From a bacterium (lineage in GTDB: Bacteria > Patescibacteriota > Minisyncoccia > UBA6257 > 2-01-FULL-56-20), in NCBI GenBank assembly GCA_021780545.1, contig JAJXYP010000041.1:1-10341 (forward strand): a stretch of 10,341 nucleotides of DNA, written 5' to 3'. The translations under genes and the position numbers were made by a program. Every line of letters begins with the position of its first letter. Position 1 is the stretch's first letter. Positions 5,841 through 10,341 of this stretch are shown one piece after another. The notes beneath the pieces are model-generated. The model saw nothing but the letters and a program-made list of their open reading frames with translations. It had not been told where the DNA came from and searched no databases.

Positions 5841-6614
5841 ATGCTCGGAGAAAAACCTCTCGTGAGGTTGACATCGTGGTTTAAAACCAAACCAACCCGC
5901 AGCGAGATATTTTGTGTGTCTATTACAGTGGGGCTGGCGCTTCTGGCCCTATTCGTTTGGGGGGCTATCGTTAATCGGTCCCCGATGATGGGGCACATCC
6001 GTCATCCGGAAACGTTGTCCGGCGTAAATTCGAGGGTTTCGACGCCTGCGGCCGCAAAGCCGTTGGCGAGGGAATCCGTTAGCGCCGGCGCGTCGGTCCA
6101 TGACGTCGCCCAAGCATCCGCTGCATGGGAGGCAAAGCTGCGGCTTGCTCTTGCGCAACCCGGCGATGGAACGGATCGCATCTTCGAGCGGCAGCTCGAA
6201 GAGAACCCTGGCATTGCGGAACATGAAACGTTCGCATACCGGGGAAACCCCAAAGACACTGCCGAAGTCAGACGATGGGCGGTGCATGCCGCCGATCTAG
6301 TTTCCATCGCGGCAGGATTTCGCGATCCCGTCACCGGGCAGGAATTTCGCATTTCCCGGCCGGGGCATGAGTCGTTTGTTCTTGCAAAGACCGCGGCTGG
6401 ACAGTTGACGGTGAATGTTTACACGTTCAAAACCGTTGCTGTCCCCGCTGGCGGCCGTGCGGCGGAAACCGGTTTCGATCCGGTCCCCGTAAGCACGATA
6501 AGTGTCGCGCGGAATCCCGCGCATGGTCAATTCCCGGGTTGGTTGGATAGCGGCGGTCATCCTCCGACTTGGGGAAAGTTGTACATTCCAGGTTTTAACA
6601 GTAAGGGGGGCTAG
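5841..6614 (+). CDS. Single-pass membrane protein, last gene of the envelope cluster
   Basis: A 257-residue protein of no recognised family. Residues 1-22 are short, basic and cytoplasmic. Residues 23-44 form one membrane helix (IFCVSITVGLALLALFVWGAIV). The remaining 210 residues should lie outside, first an Ala/Ser-rich linker (about 45-100) and then a globular part with FERQLEENPGIAEHETFAY, FRDPVTGQEFRISRPGHESFVLA and a Pro/Gly-rich end (WLDSGGHPPTWGKLYIPGF). There is one cysteine, inside the helix, and no catalytic motif was seen. The start ATG has AAGGAG at 5830-5835 with 5-base spacing and lies only 29 bases after the preceding stop, so the two are almost certainly co-transcribed. It may be the inner-membrane partner of the two OmpA-like proteins; this is inferred from position and topology only. 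Confidence 0.78.
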   Translation: MLGEKPLVRLTSWFKTKPTRSEIFCVSITVGLALLALFVWGAIVNRSPMMGHIRHPETLSGVNSRVSTPAAAKPLARESVSAGASVHDVAQASAAWEAKLRLALAQPGDGTDRIFERQLEENPGIAEHETFAYRGNPKDTAEVRRWAVHAADLVSIAAGFRDPVTGQEFRISRPGHESFVLAKTAAGQLTVNVYTFKTVAVPAGGRAAETGFDPVPVSTISVARNPAHGQFPGWLDSGGHPPTWGKLYIPGFNSKGG

Positions 6615-6810
6615 GAAGGACTTAACACCCATCCAAACCAGCCCCCTTCGCATTCGTATTCAACTTACGGTCTACATCTGAAGGCAGCTGCTCAATTGAG
6701 CGCTGAAAACGAAGGATCAACTGAACCTTTGCTTGCTTCGTCAATTGACGGGCATGCCGCTCAAATGGGCGCCTCTCGGATGTACAACCGCGGTCAATGC
6801 GATTCGCACG
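6615..6810 (+). other. Gene-free 3' region with repeated TCAATTGA dyads
   Basis: No supported gene lies between the stop at 6614 and the terminator at 6811. The stretch holds two perfect 12-bp palindromes, GCTCAATTGAGC (6690-6701) and CGTCAATTGACG (6739-6750), plus related imperfect copies (TCAACTGA 6717-6724, TCAAATGG 6761-6768, TCAATGCG 6794-6801). The first four cores lie 25, 24 and 20 bases apart. A short inverted repeat (GGGGGCT 6606-6612 with AGCCCCC 6640-6646) surrounds the stop codon of the last cluster gene. The stretch may be a long 3' UTR, a small RNA or a protein-binding array. Confidence 0.45.
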
Positions 6811-6839
6811 AAGGGACGCTTAACAGCGCCCCTTTTTTT
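6811..6839 (+). terminator. Intrinsic terminator of the envelope cluster
   Basis: AAGGG and CGCT pair with AGCG and CCCTT (6811-6834; one A-C mismatch between the two helices, TAAC loop), followed directly by five more Ts. It lies about 200 bases past the last plus-strand gene, and no other plus-strand gene lies between. Confidence 0.8.
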
Positions 6840-6844
6840 GTTTA

Positions 6845-6884
6845 AATAAAACATCCGCCCGGGATTTTCTATGCCCGATGGATG
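6845..6884 (-). terminator. Probable terminator of the MscS-family gene
   Basis: On the minus strand CATCC and CGGG pair with CCCG and GGATG (plus 6880-6884, 6874-6877, 6860-6863, 6852-6856), with a small internal loop, followed by TTTTATTT. The hairpin contains the stop codon of the channel gene (6869-6871). It faces the plus-strand terminator at 6811-6839, as expected between convergent units. Confidence 0.6.
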
Positions 6885-7729
6885 ACTCGTTGCGGGAAGG
6901 GCAACTCGATGCGCTCGCGGTCGAAGGCGGCCTTAAGGCGCTTGCGGAGCTCTCCCGTAACATCCCACTGCCGCATCGGCTTCGTGTTGCCGGTGATTTT
7001 TATCACGATCGCGGAATCGCCGAATTCGTGGATGCGGAGGAACTGCGGGGGAGTGATGATGCTGTCTTTCCATGCTGCATCATCGGCTAGTTCGCGGCCG
7101 ACGCGGTTTACGACGCGGATGACGGCGTCGAGGTCCGAGTCGTACCCGATGCCGACGTTCAGGTTCACCGACGCGAATCGCCGCGACTGGTTCGAAGCGA
7201 TTTTAATTTCTCCGTTTGGGATGAAGTGCGCGGTGCCGTCCATATCTCGCAGGACGGTCCGGCGCAGCGTCAAATCTTCGACGACGCCGCTGATATCCCC
7301 GACGCTCACCCAGTCGCCGACGCGGTATTGATTTTCCAGAACGATGAAGAAACCGGCGATGAGATCGCGGATGACGTACTGCGCTCCGAAGCCGAGGGCG
7401 ACGCCGGCGACGCCGGCGGCTGCCAGGATCGGGCCGATGTTCATGCCGAATTCTGCGATGATCATGACGCCGGCGACGGTCCAGACGCCGATATTTATCG
7501 TGTCGGAGAAAACGTTGACCAGCGTGTCGGCGCGCCGCTTGGCGCCATCGTTGCTGCTGCCGTCCCGCCGGACCGCGACCGTTCGCCGGACGGCTTTTTC
7601 AACGAAGAATACGCTGATGCTGCGGGCGATGAAGGCGGCGATTACGATGCCCAGGATGCGCAAGCCATGGTTTAAGAACCACGGTTCGGCGGCGATCCAG
7701 ATGCTCGCTAGGATTCCGGAATGCGGCAT
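6869..7729 (-). CDS. MscS-family small-conductance mechanosensitive channel
   Basis: A 286-residue inner-membrane channel that opens under membrane tension and releases solutes on hypo-osmotic shock. It is about as long as E. coli MscS. Helices are at residues 18-43 and 76-95 and in the pore segment 98-131 (IGPILAAAGVAGVALGFGAQYVIRDLIAGFFIVLENQ), with the Gly/Ala-rich face typical of TM3. The beta domain follows with VGDWVSVGDISGVVEDLTLRRTVLRDMDGTAHFIPNGEI, a strong family match, then the cytoplasmic vestibule domain up to about 272. All expected parts are present. The ATG at 7729 has no Shine-Dalgarno, but a perfect TATAAT lies 15 bases upstream of it, so the mRNA leader is very short. It may be an osmotic safety valve, unrelated to the neighbouring cluster except as an envelope protein. 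Confidence 0.95.
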   Translation of the reverse strand: MPHSGILASIWIAAEPWFLNHGLRILGIVIAAFIARSISVFFVEKAVRRTVAVRRDGSSNDGAKRRADTLVNVFSDTINIGVWTVAGVMIIAEFGMNIGPILAAAGVAGVALGFGAQYVIRDLIAGFFIVLENQYRVGDWVSVGDISGVVEDLTLRRTVLRDMDGTAHFIPNGEIKIASNQSRRFASVNLNVGIGYDSDLDAVIRVVNRVGRELADDAAWKDSIITPPQFLRIHEFGDSAIVIKITGNTKPMRQWDVTGELRKRLKAAFDRERIELPFPQRVIHRA

Positions 7730-7744
7730 AAAGATATTTTGCTA

Positions 7745-7750
7745 ATTATA
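7745..7750 (-). promoter_or_regulatory. -10 element of the MscS-family gene
   Basis: A perfect TATAAT on the minus strand lies 15 bases before the ATG at 7729, placing the transcript start within about 10 bases of the start codon. No convincing -35 was found (TTTCAC at 7766-7771 has 15-base spacing). It follows directly after the terminator at 7791-7840, so the channel gene forms its own unit. Confidence 0.5.
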
Positions 7751-7790
7751 GCGGATTTTTTGTTGGTGAAACAGAAATAAATATATGATG

Positions 7791-7840
7791 AAAAAAAGCG
7801 GCGTCCGCAGGGGTGGTTTAGCCCTGGAGGGACGCCGCTT
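7791..7840 (-). terminator. Strong two-tier terminator of the upstream structured transcript
   Basis: On the minus strand a 12-bp outer stem (AAGCGGCGTCC/GGACGCCGCTT core, plus 7796-7806 and 7830-7840) encloses a second 5-bp stem (CAGGG/CCCTG, 7822-7826 and 7808-7812). It ends in a run of seven Ts (plus As 7791-7797, the last two overlapping the stem). No annotated gene ends close to it, which implies a transcript from the interval to the right. Confidence 0.85.
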
Positions 7841-7958
7841 GCTGCGGGTGGGTGTGCGCCGTTGCGGCGCACGGGTTTGCTGCGGCGATCAACCGCCGCG
7901 GCGTGAACGGCCGTCACGCCGCGAACGGAGACCCCCGCAACAGTGGAAGAGGCGAGAA

Positions 7959-8177
7959 TTACTTGCGGCGGTGCCCGTAAAGGCGCCTTCGCCGGCGATA
8001 GCTCGGCGGGTGGTGCCTCCCGCGGCCCGGACGCATCGAGCGGACGCGATGCACGTGCCCGAAGCACCGCTGCTGGCATTTCATCGCAGCTCTGTTTCGA
8101 GCCGCTCGTATCTCCCTCGTGACGGTTTGGTTCCGCCACAATAAGGAGATCAGATGAAACCTATTCATCCGATTCAT
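7959..8177 (-). CDS. Possible small arginine-rich protein
   Basis: A 72-residue frame starting at the ATG at 8177, preceded on the minus strand by AGAGAGG with a 7-base spacer and lying inside the unit bounded by the promoter and terminator described here. Twenty of the 72 residues are Arg, with six His and only two acidic or fewer. The end is PPSYRRRRRLYGHRRK, and Cys34 and Cys38 lie in MKCQQRCFGHVH. If made, it would be a very basic nucleic-acid-binding type of peptide. Against it: in GC-rich DNA, Arg-rich frames arise by chance, a second in-frame ATG follows three codons later, and the region is full of hairpins. An internal ATG would give a 41-residue version. No family recognised. Confidence 0.3.
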   Translation of the reverse strand: MNRMNRFHLISLLWRNQTVTREIRAARNRAAMKCQQRCFGHVHRVRSMRPGRGRHHPPSYRRRRRLYGHRRK

Positions 8178-8180
8178 CCG
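8163..8180. repeat. Two tandem 9-base copies of ATTCATCCG
   Basis: ATTCATCCG occurs twice in direct succession. On the minus strand the copies provide the two alternative ATG codons of the small arginine-rich frame; on the plus strand they fall just after the AAGGAG-preceded ATG at 8154. Short, and possibly only slippage. Confidence 0.6.
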
Positions 8181-8208
8181 ACTACCTCTCTCGTGGATTT
8201 TACTGCAC

Positions 8209-8239
8209 CCGTCTTCCGTCAGCAGACGACGGAAAACGG
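8209..8239 (-). other. 12-bp hairpin at the predicted 5' end of the structured transcript
   Basis: Plus positions 8209-8220 and 8228-8239 form a 12-bp inverted repeat around a 7-base loop. The single non-Watson-Crick position is G-U in minus-strand RNA but C-A in plus-strand RNA, so the structure favours minus-strand transcription. It would begin about five bases after the predicted start, as protective 5' hairpins do. Confidence 0.6.
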
Positions 8240-8250
8240 TTCTGTTCCTT

Positions 8251-8279
8251 AGATTAGCGCAGATCGGAAGCGATTGCAA
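8251..8279 (-). promoter_or_regulatory. Promoter-like sequence of the structured transcript
   Basis: On the minus strand TTGCAA (plus 8274-8279) is 17 bases before TAATCT (8251-8256). Four and three of six bases match the consensus hexamers with ideal spacing. The predicted start near 8244 falls just before the 12-bp hairpin. The support is positional more than by consensus. Confidence 0.4.
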
Positions 8280-8351
8280 TCCACAGACGCCTTTGATCGT
8301 CTATTGCCCCCCGTTTATCATTCGCCGCTCGTTTCCGCTGTCCGCGTTTGC

Positions 8352-8819
8352 TTACCGTGTTATCGAAAACGGCGCGCTTTCGCCGCTGACCGATTCGATG
8401 ATGGGGATGGATTTGTACGCGGTGATGCCGAGGATATAGGTCCCTGACGGATAGCCGTCAGGGACCGTCCAGTCGGTTCGTCCGGTATTCGGTAAGTTGA
8501 TAAACAGAATCGGATCGAATTCCTGACCGTCGGCGGGAAGCGGTGGCGGGGGAATGCGGCGCAGAGTGACGGAGATGTTGTATTCGACAGGCACGTTTCG
8601 GGCGGTCCAGGTAATCGCGTGCGTCGAGCCGATCGGCCAGACGGCTCCGGCGGCGGGCGAAGTGATCAAAACCGACGGCGCGCGGAAAAGCTCGCAGGAG
8701 CGTTCGCAATAATACCAGGCGACGGCAATCGCGCCGATCGCTGCCAGCGCGCCGATCGCGAGCGCTATGGCAAGCGGCATGGAAAAAATGGCTGAATATC
8801 GGCTGCGGTGGTTCTCCAT
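8352..8819 (-). CDS. Membrane-anchored protein with Kre9/KNH-like Ig-type domain
   Basis: A 155-residue surface protein. Residues 14-36 form a strong membrane helix after a basic start (MENHRSRYS), so the rest should face outside. Residues 49-155 match the Kre9/KNH-like (Ser-Thr-rich GPI-anchored type, PF10342) beta-sandwich: VLITSPAAGAVWPIGSTHAITWT near its start, a proline-rich loop (PPPPLP), then INLPNTGRTDWTVPDGYPSGTYILGITAY and a final PFSIT strand. Such domains are common in secreted proteins of candidate-phyla bacteria and are thought to be structural or adhesive. Cys38 and Cys42 lie at the outer membrane face and might pair. The ATG at 8819 is chosen because a longer frame upstream would cross the tRNA-Tyr gene. 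There is no Shine-Dalgarno; an AATAAT preceded by TGT ends four bases before the ATG, suggesting a leaderless or near-leaderless message. Confidence 0.82.
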   Translation of the reverse strand: MENHRSRYSAIFSMPLAIALAIGALAAIGAIAVAWYYCERSCELFRAPSVLITSPAAGAVWPIGSTHAITWTARNVPVEYNISVTLRRIPPPPLPADGQEFDPILFINLPNTGRTDWTVPDGYPSGTYILGITAYKSIPIIESVSGESAPFSITR

Positions 8820-8823
8820 GCCG

Positions 8824-8829
8824 ATTATT
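8824..8829 (-). promoter_or_regulatory. -10-like element for a near-leaderless message
   Basis: On the minus strand AATAAT preceded by TGT (extended -10 pattern) ends four bases before the ATG at 8819, so the transcript would begin at or just inside the start codon. No -35 was recognised. Confidence 0.35.
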
Positions 8830-8887
8830 ACAATCGGAGCGGCGAAACACGTCTGCGCCGGTTCGATTTCTGGCGCAGCCTCTCTTG

Positions 8888-8971
8888 TGCGTCGGGCAGG
8901 ATTCGAACCTGCGTAGCCCAATGGGCGACAGATTTACAGTCTGTTGCGATTGACCACTCCGCCACCGACGC
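8888..8971 (-). tRNA. tRNA-Tyr (anticodon GTA)
   Basis: An 84-base class II tRNA. The acceptor stem GCGTCGG/CCGACGC (plus 8965-8971 and 8889-8895) is perfect, with discriminator A at 8888. The anticodon stem ACAGA/TCTGT encloses loop CTGTAAA, giving anticodon GTA (plus 8935-8937). A long variable arm (GCCCATTGGGC) is typical of bacterial tRNA-Tyr, and the T arm GCAGG/CCTGC carries TTCGAAT. The 3' CCA is not encoded (ACA follows the acceptor). It lies 33 bases after the small membrane-protein gene and probably comes from the rpsB-tsf transcript. Confidence 0.95.
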
Positions 8972-9003
8972 GCTGTCGACCGTCGAAACGGCACACCGGG
9001 CCG

Positions 9004-9345
9004 CTATTCTTCGGTCTCCTTATTTTGCTCCGCAATGTCGCGGAAATCAATCCCCGGTTTCCGTCCGTCTTCTTCGGCGCTGATTTTCCGCAGATGACTG
9101 CTGATGGCGTTGTCGAGCTTCAGGATCGTCACTTTGAATTTGCGGAGGAATTTCAGGAGAAAACCGTTGATCGACGCATCGAGTTTTTCCGGGATCTCGG
9201 AATGCGCCCAGCGATCGAGCAGGCTTCGCCTGTCATCCGCATCGTCGCCCTCGGCTTCGGCCACGCGCGGCAGGGCGCTGACCATGAGATAGAGGACCGC
9301 GCCGAGCGATACCATTAGAATGAGATTGAGGATAAAAAAGATCAT
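9004..9345 (-). CDS. Small membrane-anchored protein coupled to tsf
   Basis: A 113-residue protein of unknown function. Residues 1-25 are one hydrophobic helix (MIFFILNLILMVSLGAVLYLMV) with almost no residues before it, so it acts as an N-terminal anchor. Residues 28-45 are acidic (AEAEGDDADDRR), 50-90 are helical and basic (LLKFLRKFKVTILKLDNAI), and the end is charged (EQNKETEE). No known domain or catalytic motif was recognised. Its ATG overlaps the tsf stop by one base (TAATG), and GAGG lies just upstream inside tsf, so translation is probably coupled to EF-Ts. Similar small membrane proteins near tsf occur in related genomes as far as can be recalled; this was not checked. Confidence 0.78.
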   Translation of the reverse strand: MIFFILNLILMVSLGAVLYLMVSALPRVAEAEGDDADDRRSLLDRWAHSEIPEKLDASINGFLLKFLRKFKVTILKLDNAISSHLRKISAEEDGRKPGIDFRDIAEQNKETEE

Positions 9346-9800
9346 TACACCTCGATCCGGTAGAACTGCTTTACGGCGACATTCTCGCCGACTTTCGCAA
9401 TGACGTCATTCACGATGCTCTGCACCGTCCTGGACTCGTCCTTGATGTAGGGCTGCGCAAGGAGTTCATCTACGGAGGCAGGCGCGGCTGCGGCAATCTG
9501 CATCGCGAGCTCACGGGCGAGCTCCCGGAATGGATCCGAGCGGACGACGAAGTCCGTTTCGGCTCGGATTTCAAGGAGGACGCCGATGCGGTCGGCGTGG
9601 ATATAGGAATAGGCGAGTCCGGAACCCGTTTCGCGACCGGCCCGTTTTTCAACTTTCGCGATGCCGCGTTCGCCGATGATGCGCTTCGCCGCGTCGAAAT
9701 CGCCTTCGGCTTCGAGAAGCGCCTTGCGGCAGTCCATGACTCCAGCGCCCGTCATTTCCCGAAGTTTCTGCACTGATTCAGCCGATATTTCTTTTGCCAT
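9345..9800 (-). CDS. tsf: Elongation factor Ts, short form
   Basis: EF-Ts, the guanine-nucleotide exchange factor that reloads EF-Tu with GTP in the cytoplasm. The 151 residues hold the N-terminal UBA-like domain (1-45, LREMTGAGVMDCRKALLEA), the TDFV motif (82-85, in ETDFVVRSDPF) whose Asp and Phe disturb the EF-Tu nucleotide site, and the end IAKVGENVAVKQFYRIEV. E. coli EF-Ts has about 283 residues. Here one core half and the coiled-coil insertion are missing, as in other short bacterial forms, and Cys24 is a non-catalytic oddity. The gene starts 12 bases after rpsB in the usual rpsB-tsf order. No Shine-Dalgarno precedes the ATG (AACCAACCAATCAT), so start selection may depend on coupling to rpsB. 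Its stop overlaps the next start. Confidence 0.97.
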   Translation of the reverse strand: MAKEISAESVQKLREMTGAGVMDCRKALLEAEGDFDAAKRIIGERGIAKVEKRAGRETGSGLAYSYIHADRIGVLLEIRAETDFVVRSDPFRELARELAMQIAAAAPASVDELLAQPYIKDESRTVQSIVNDVIAKVGENVAVKQFYRIEV

Positions 9801-9812
9801 ATGATTGGTTGG

Positions 9813-10341
9813 TTATTGCCCTTCCGTTGTCGCCGGTTGCTCCACCGGCGCGGCCGGTCGGAGTTTCACGCCGGACTCGATGGCTTTTTCAATCTTGCCA
9901 AGGAACCATTCAATGCTCGTTTTTGCCTTGTCGTTTCCGGGAACCAGATAATCGATGAGATCGGGATTCGCGTCGATATTCGCAAGGGCGACGATTGGAA
10001 TCCGGCGAATCCTTGCTTCGCGGACGGCGGTTGTATGGAGTTGAGGATCGACAATAACGACAAAATCCGGTTCGCGCGTCATGGCTTCAAGGCCGCCCAT
10101 GAGTTCTTCGAGCCGTTTGATTTCGCGGTCGATCTCCACCCGCTCCTTCTTGGTGTATTTATCGAGCGCACCGGAAGCGAGATCCGCGCGCAATTTCTTG
10201 AGGTATTCGGTTCGCTGAGCGATGTTGCGGAAATTCGTCAGTGTTCCGCCGACCCAGCGATGGGTGACGAAGGGGAACACGAAGCGCTTTGCGATGGCAT
10301 CCACGGCGGCCTCCGTAGCCGGCTCTGTCACGACGAGGAGT
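9813..10341 (-). CDS. rpsB: 30S ribosomal protein S2, C-terminal part (5' end outside window)
   Basis: Ribosomal protein S2, a late-assembling protein of the small subunit. The frame is open to the right edge, so the N-terminal part is missing. Clear family blocks are FPFVTHRWVGGTLTNFRNI, the coiled-coil-like region LKKLRADLASGALDKYTKKE...EIKRLEELMGGLEAM, PDFVVIVDPQLHTTAVREA, the block IPIVALANIDANPDLIDYLVPGND and a helix near EWFLGKIEKAIESG. The end is a variable Pro/Ala/Glu tail (PAAPVEQPATTEGQ). All expected C-terminal elements are intact. tsf follows after 12 bases, so the two are co-transcribed; the promoter and any S2 autoregulatory site lie outside the window. Confidence 0.96.
   Translation of the reverse strand, partial: LLVVTEPATEAAVDAIAKRFVFPFVTHRWVGGTLTNFRNIAQRTEYLKKLRADLASGALDKYTKKERVEIDREIKRLEELMGGLEAMTREPDFVVIVDPQLHTTAVREARIRRIPIVALANIDANPDLIDYLVPGNDKAKTSIEWFLGKIEKAIESGVKLRPAAPVEQPATTEGQ

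Larger units (their letters stand above)
7791..8244 (-). ncRNA. Candidate structured RNA or highly structured short mRNA
   Basis: A minus-strand unit of about 450 bases is bounded by a promoter-like sequence (8251-8279) and the terminator at 7791-7840. It would begin with a 12-bp hairpin (8209-8239) that pairs fully only as minus-strand RNA, using one G-U. Further perfect stems are GCATCG/CGATGC (8033-8052), GGCGTGA/TCACGCC (7900-7920), GCGGCG/CGCCGC (7882-7899) and GTGCGCC/GGCGCAC (7854-7872), the last three nearly end to end before the terminator. No match to RNase P RNA, tmRNA, SRP RNA or a known riboswitch was recognised by eye. GC-rich sequence forms hairpins easily, so the RNA reading is tentative. 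It overlaps a 72-codon arginine-rich frame that may be the real product. Confidence 0.4.

Noticed and set aside
6754..6849. A 31-codon frame starting at ATGCCGCTC before the cluster terminator.
   Set aside because: No ribosome binding site, and it runs through the terminator hairpin and T-tract.
7708..8139. A 143-codon minus-strand frame ending inside the MscS-family gene.
   Set aside because: It would read through the strong terminator and the MscS promoter, has no Shine-Dalgarno, and shows no protein-like pattern.
7785..8144. A 119-codon plus-strand frame across the structured interval.
   Set aside because: It starts inside a strong minus-strand terminator, has no ribosome binding site, and its Arg/Pro-rich translation is typical of random GC-rich DNA.
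7791..8244. RNase P RNA, tmRNA or SRP RNA as the identity of the structured interval.
   Set aside because: None of the conserved core segments of these RNAs was recognised on the minus strand, and there is no tRNA-like end with CCA.
8154..8252. A 32-codon plus-strand frame (begins MKPIHPIHPTTS) with AAGGAG close before its ATG.
   Set aside because: The ribosome site is good, but the frame overlaps the 12-bp hairpin, which pairs better on the minus strand. It has no promoter or clear terminator on its own strand and lies opposite the structured transcript. Kept only as an alternative.

Overview
The window reads as a moderately GC-rich genome fragment from an uncultivated small-genome bacterium, most likely of the candidate phyla radiation (Parcubacteria-like). 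This is inference. It rests on an unusually short EF-Ts (151 residues), a glutamine/asparagine-rich secreted protein ending in a GFSLFGWLFRLL-type tail, a membrane-anchored Kre9/KNH-like Ig domain, and many secreted or envelope proteins of no recognised family. No insertion sequence, integrase, phage gene or CRISPR array was seen.

Layout. At the left edge is the 3' end of an ABC-3 family metal-ion permease (+), whose last codons overlap the end of a convergent gene for a secreted Gln/Asn/Thr/Gly-rich protein (-). Next come an RlpA-like double-psi beta-barrel protein (-, TTG start, strong ribosome binding site, own terminator) and a small protein with a C-terminal zinc ribbon (-). The zinc-ribbon gene is divergent from a four-gene plus-strand cluster (about 2475 to 6842). 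Two back-to-back promoters with near-mirrored extended -10 elements lie between them. The cluster encodes a secreted Gly/Ser/Thr/Asn-rich protein, a 462-residue secreted protein with a C-terminal OmpA-like domain, a 269-residue protein with an exported OmpA-like domain followed by one membrane helix and a cytoplasmic tail, and a 257-residue single-pass membrane protein. After it comes about 200 bases without a gene, carrying repeated TCAATTGA dyads and a clear terminator.

The right part is on the minus strand. Reading right to left, the translation genes rpsB (partial) and tsf are followed by a small membrane protein coupled to tsf by a TAATG overlap, tRNA-Tyr(GUA), the Kre9/KNH-like membrane protein, a highly structured 500-base interval, and an MscS-family mechanosensitive channel. 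The structured interval has a promoter-like sequence, a 12-bp hairpin at the predicted 5' end, an arginine-rich 72-codon frame, a run of short hairpins and a strong terminator.

How it fits together. The central cluster looks like an envelope module: two OmpA-like, possibly peptidoglycan-binding proteins with a low-complexity surface protein and an anchored partner. RlpA and MscS nearby also belong to the envelope. The cluster and the structured interval are the two places most likely to hold undescribed biology. The promoter, leader and RNA claims come from reading by eye, without folding or database searches.
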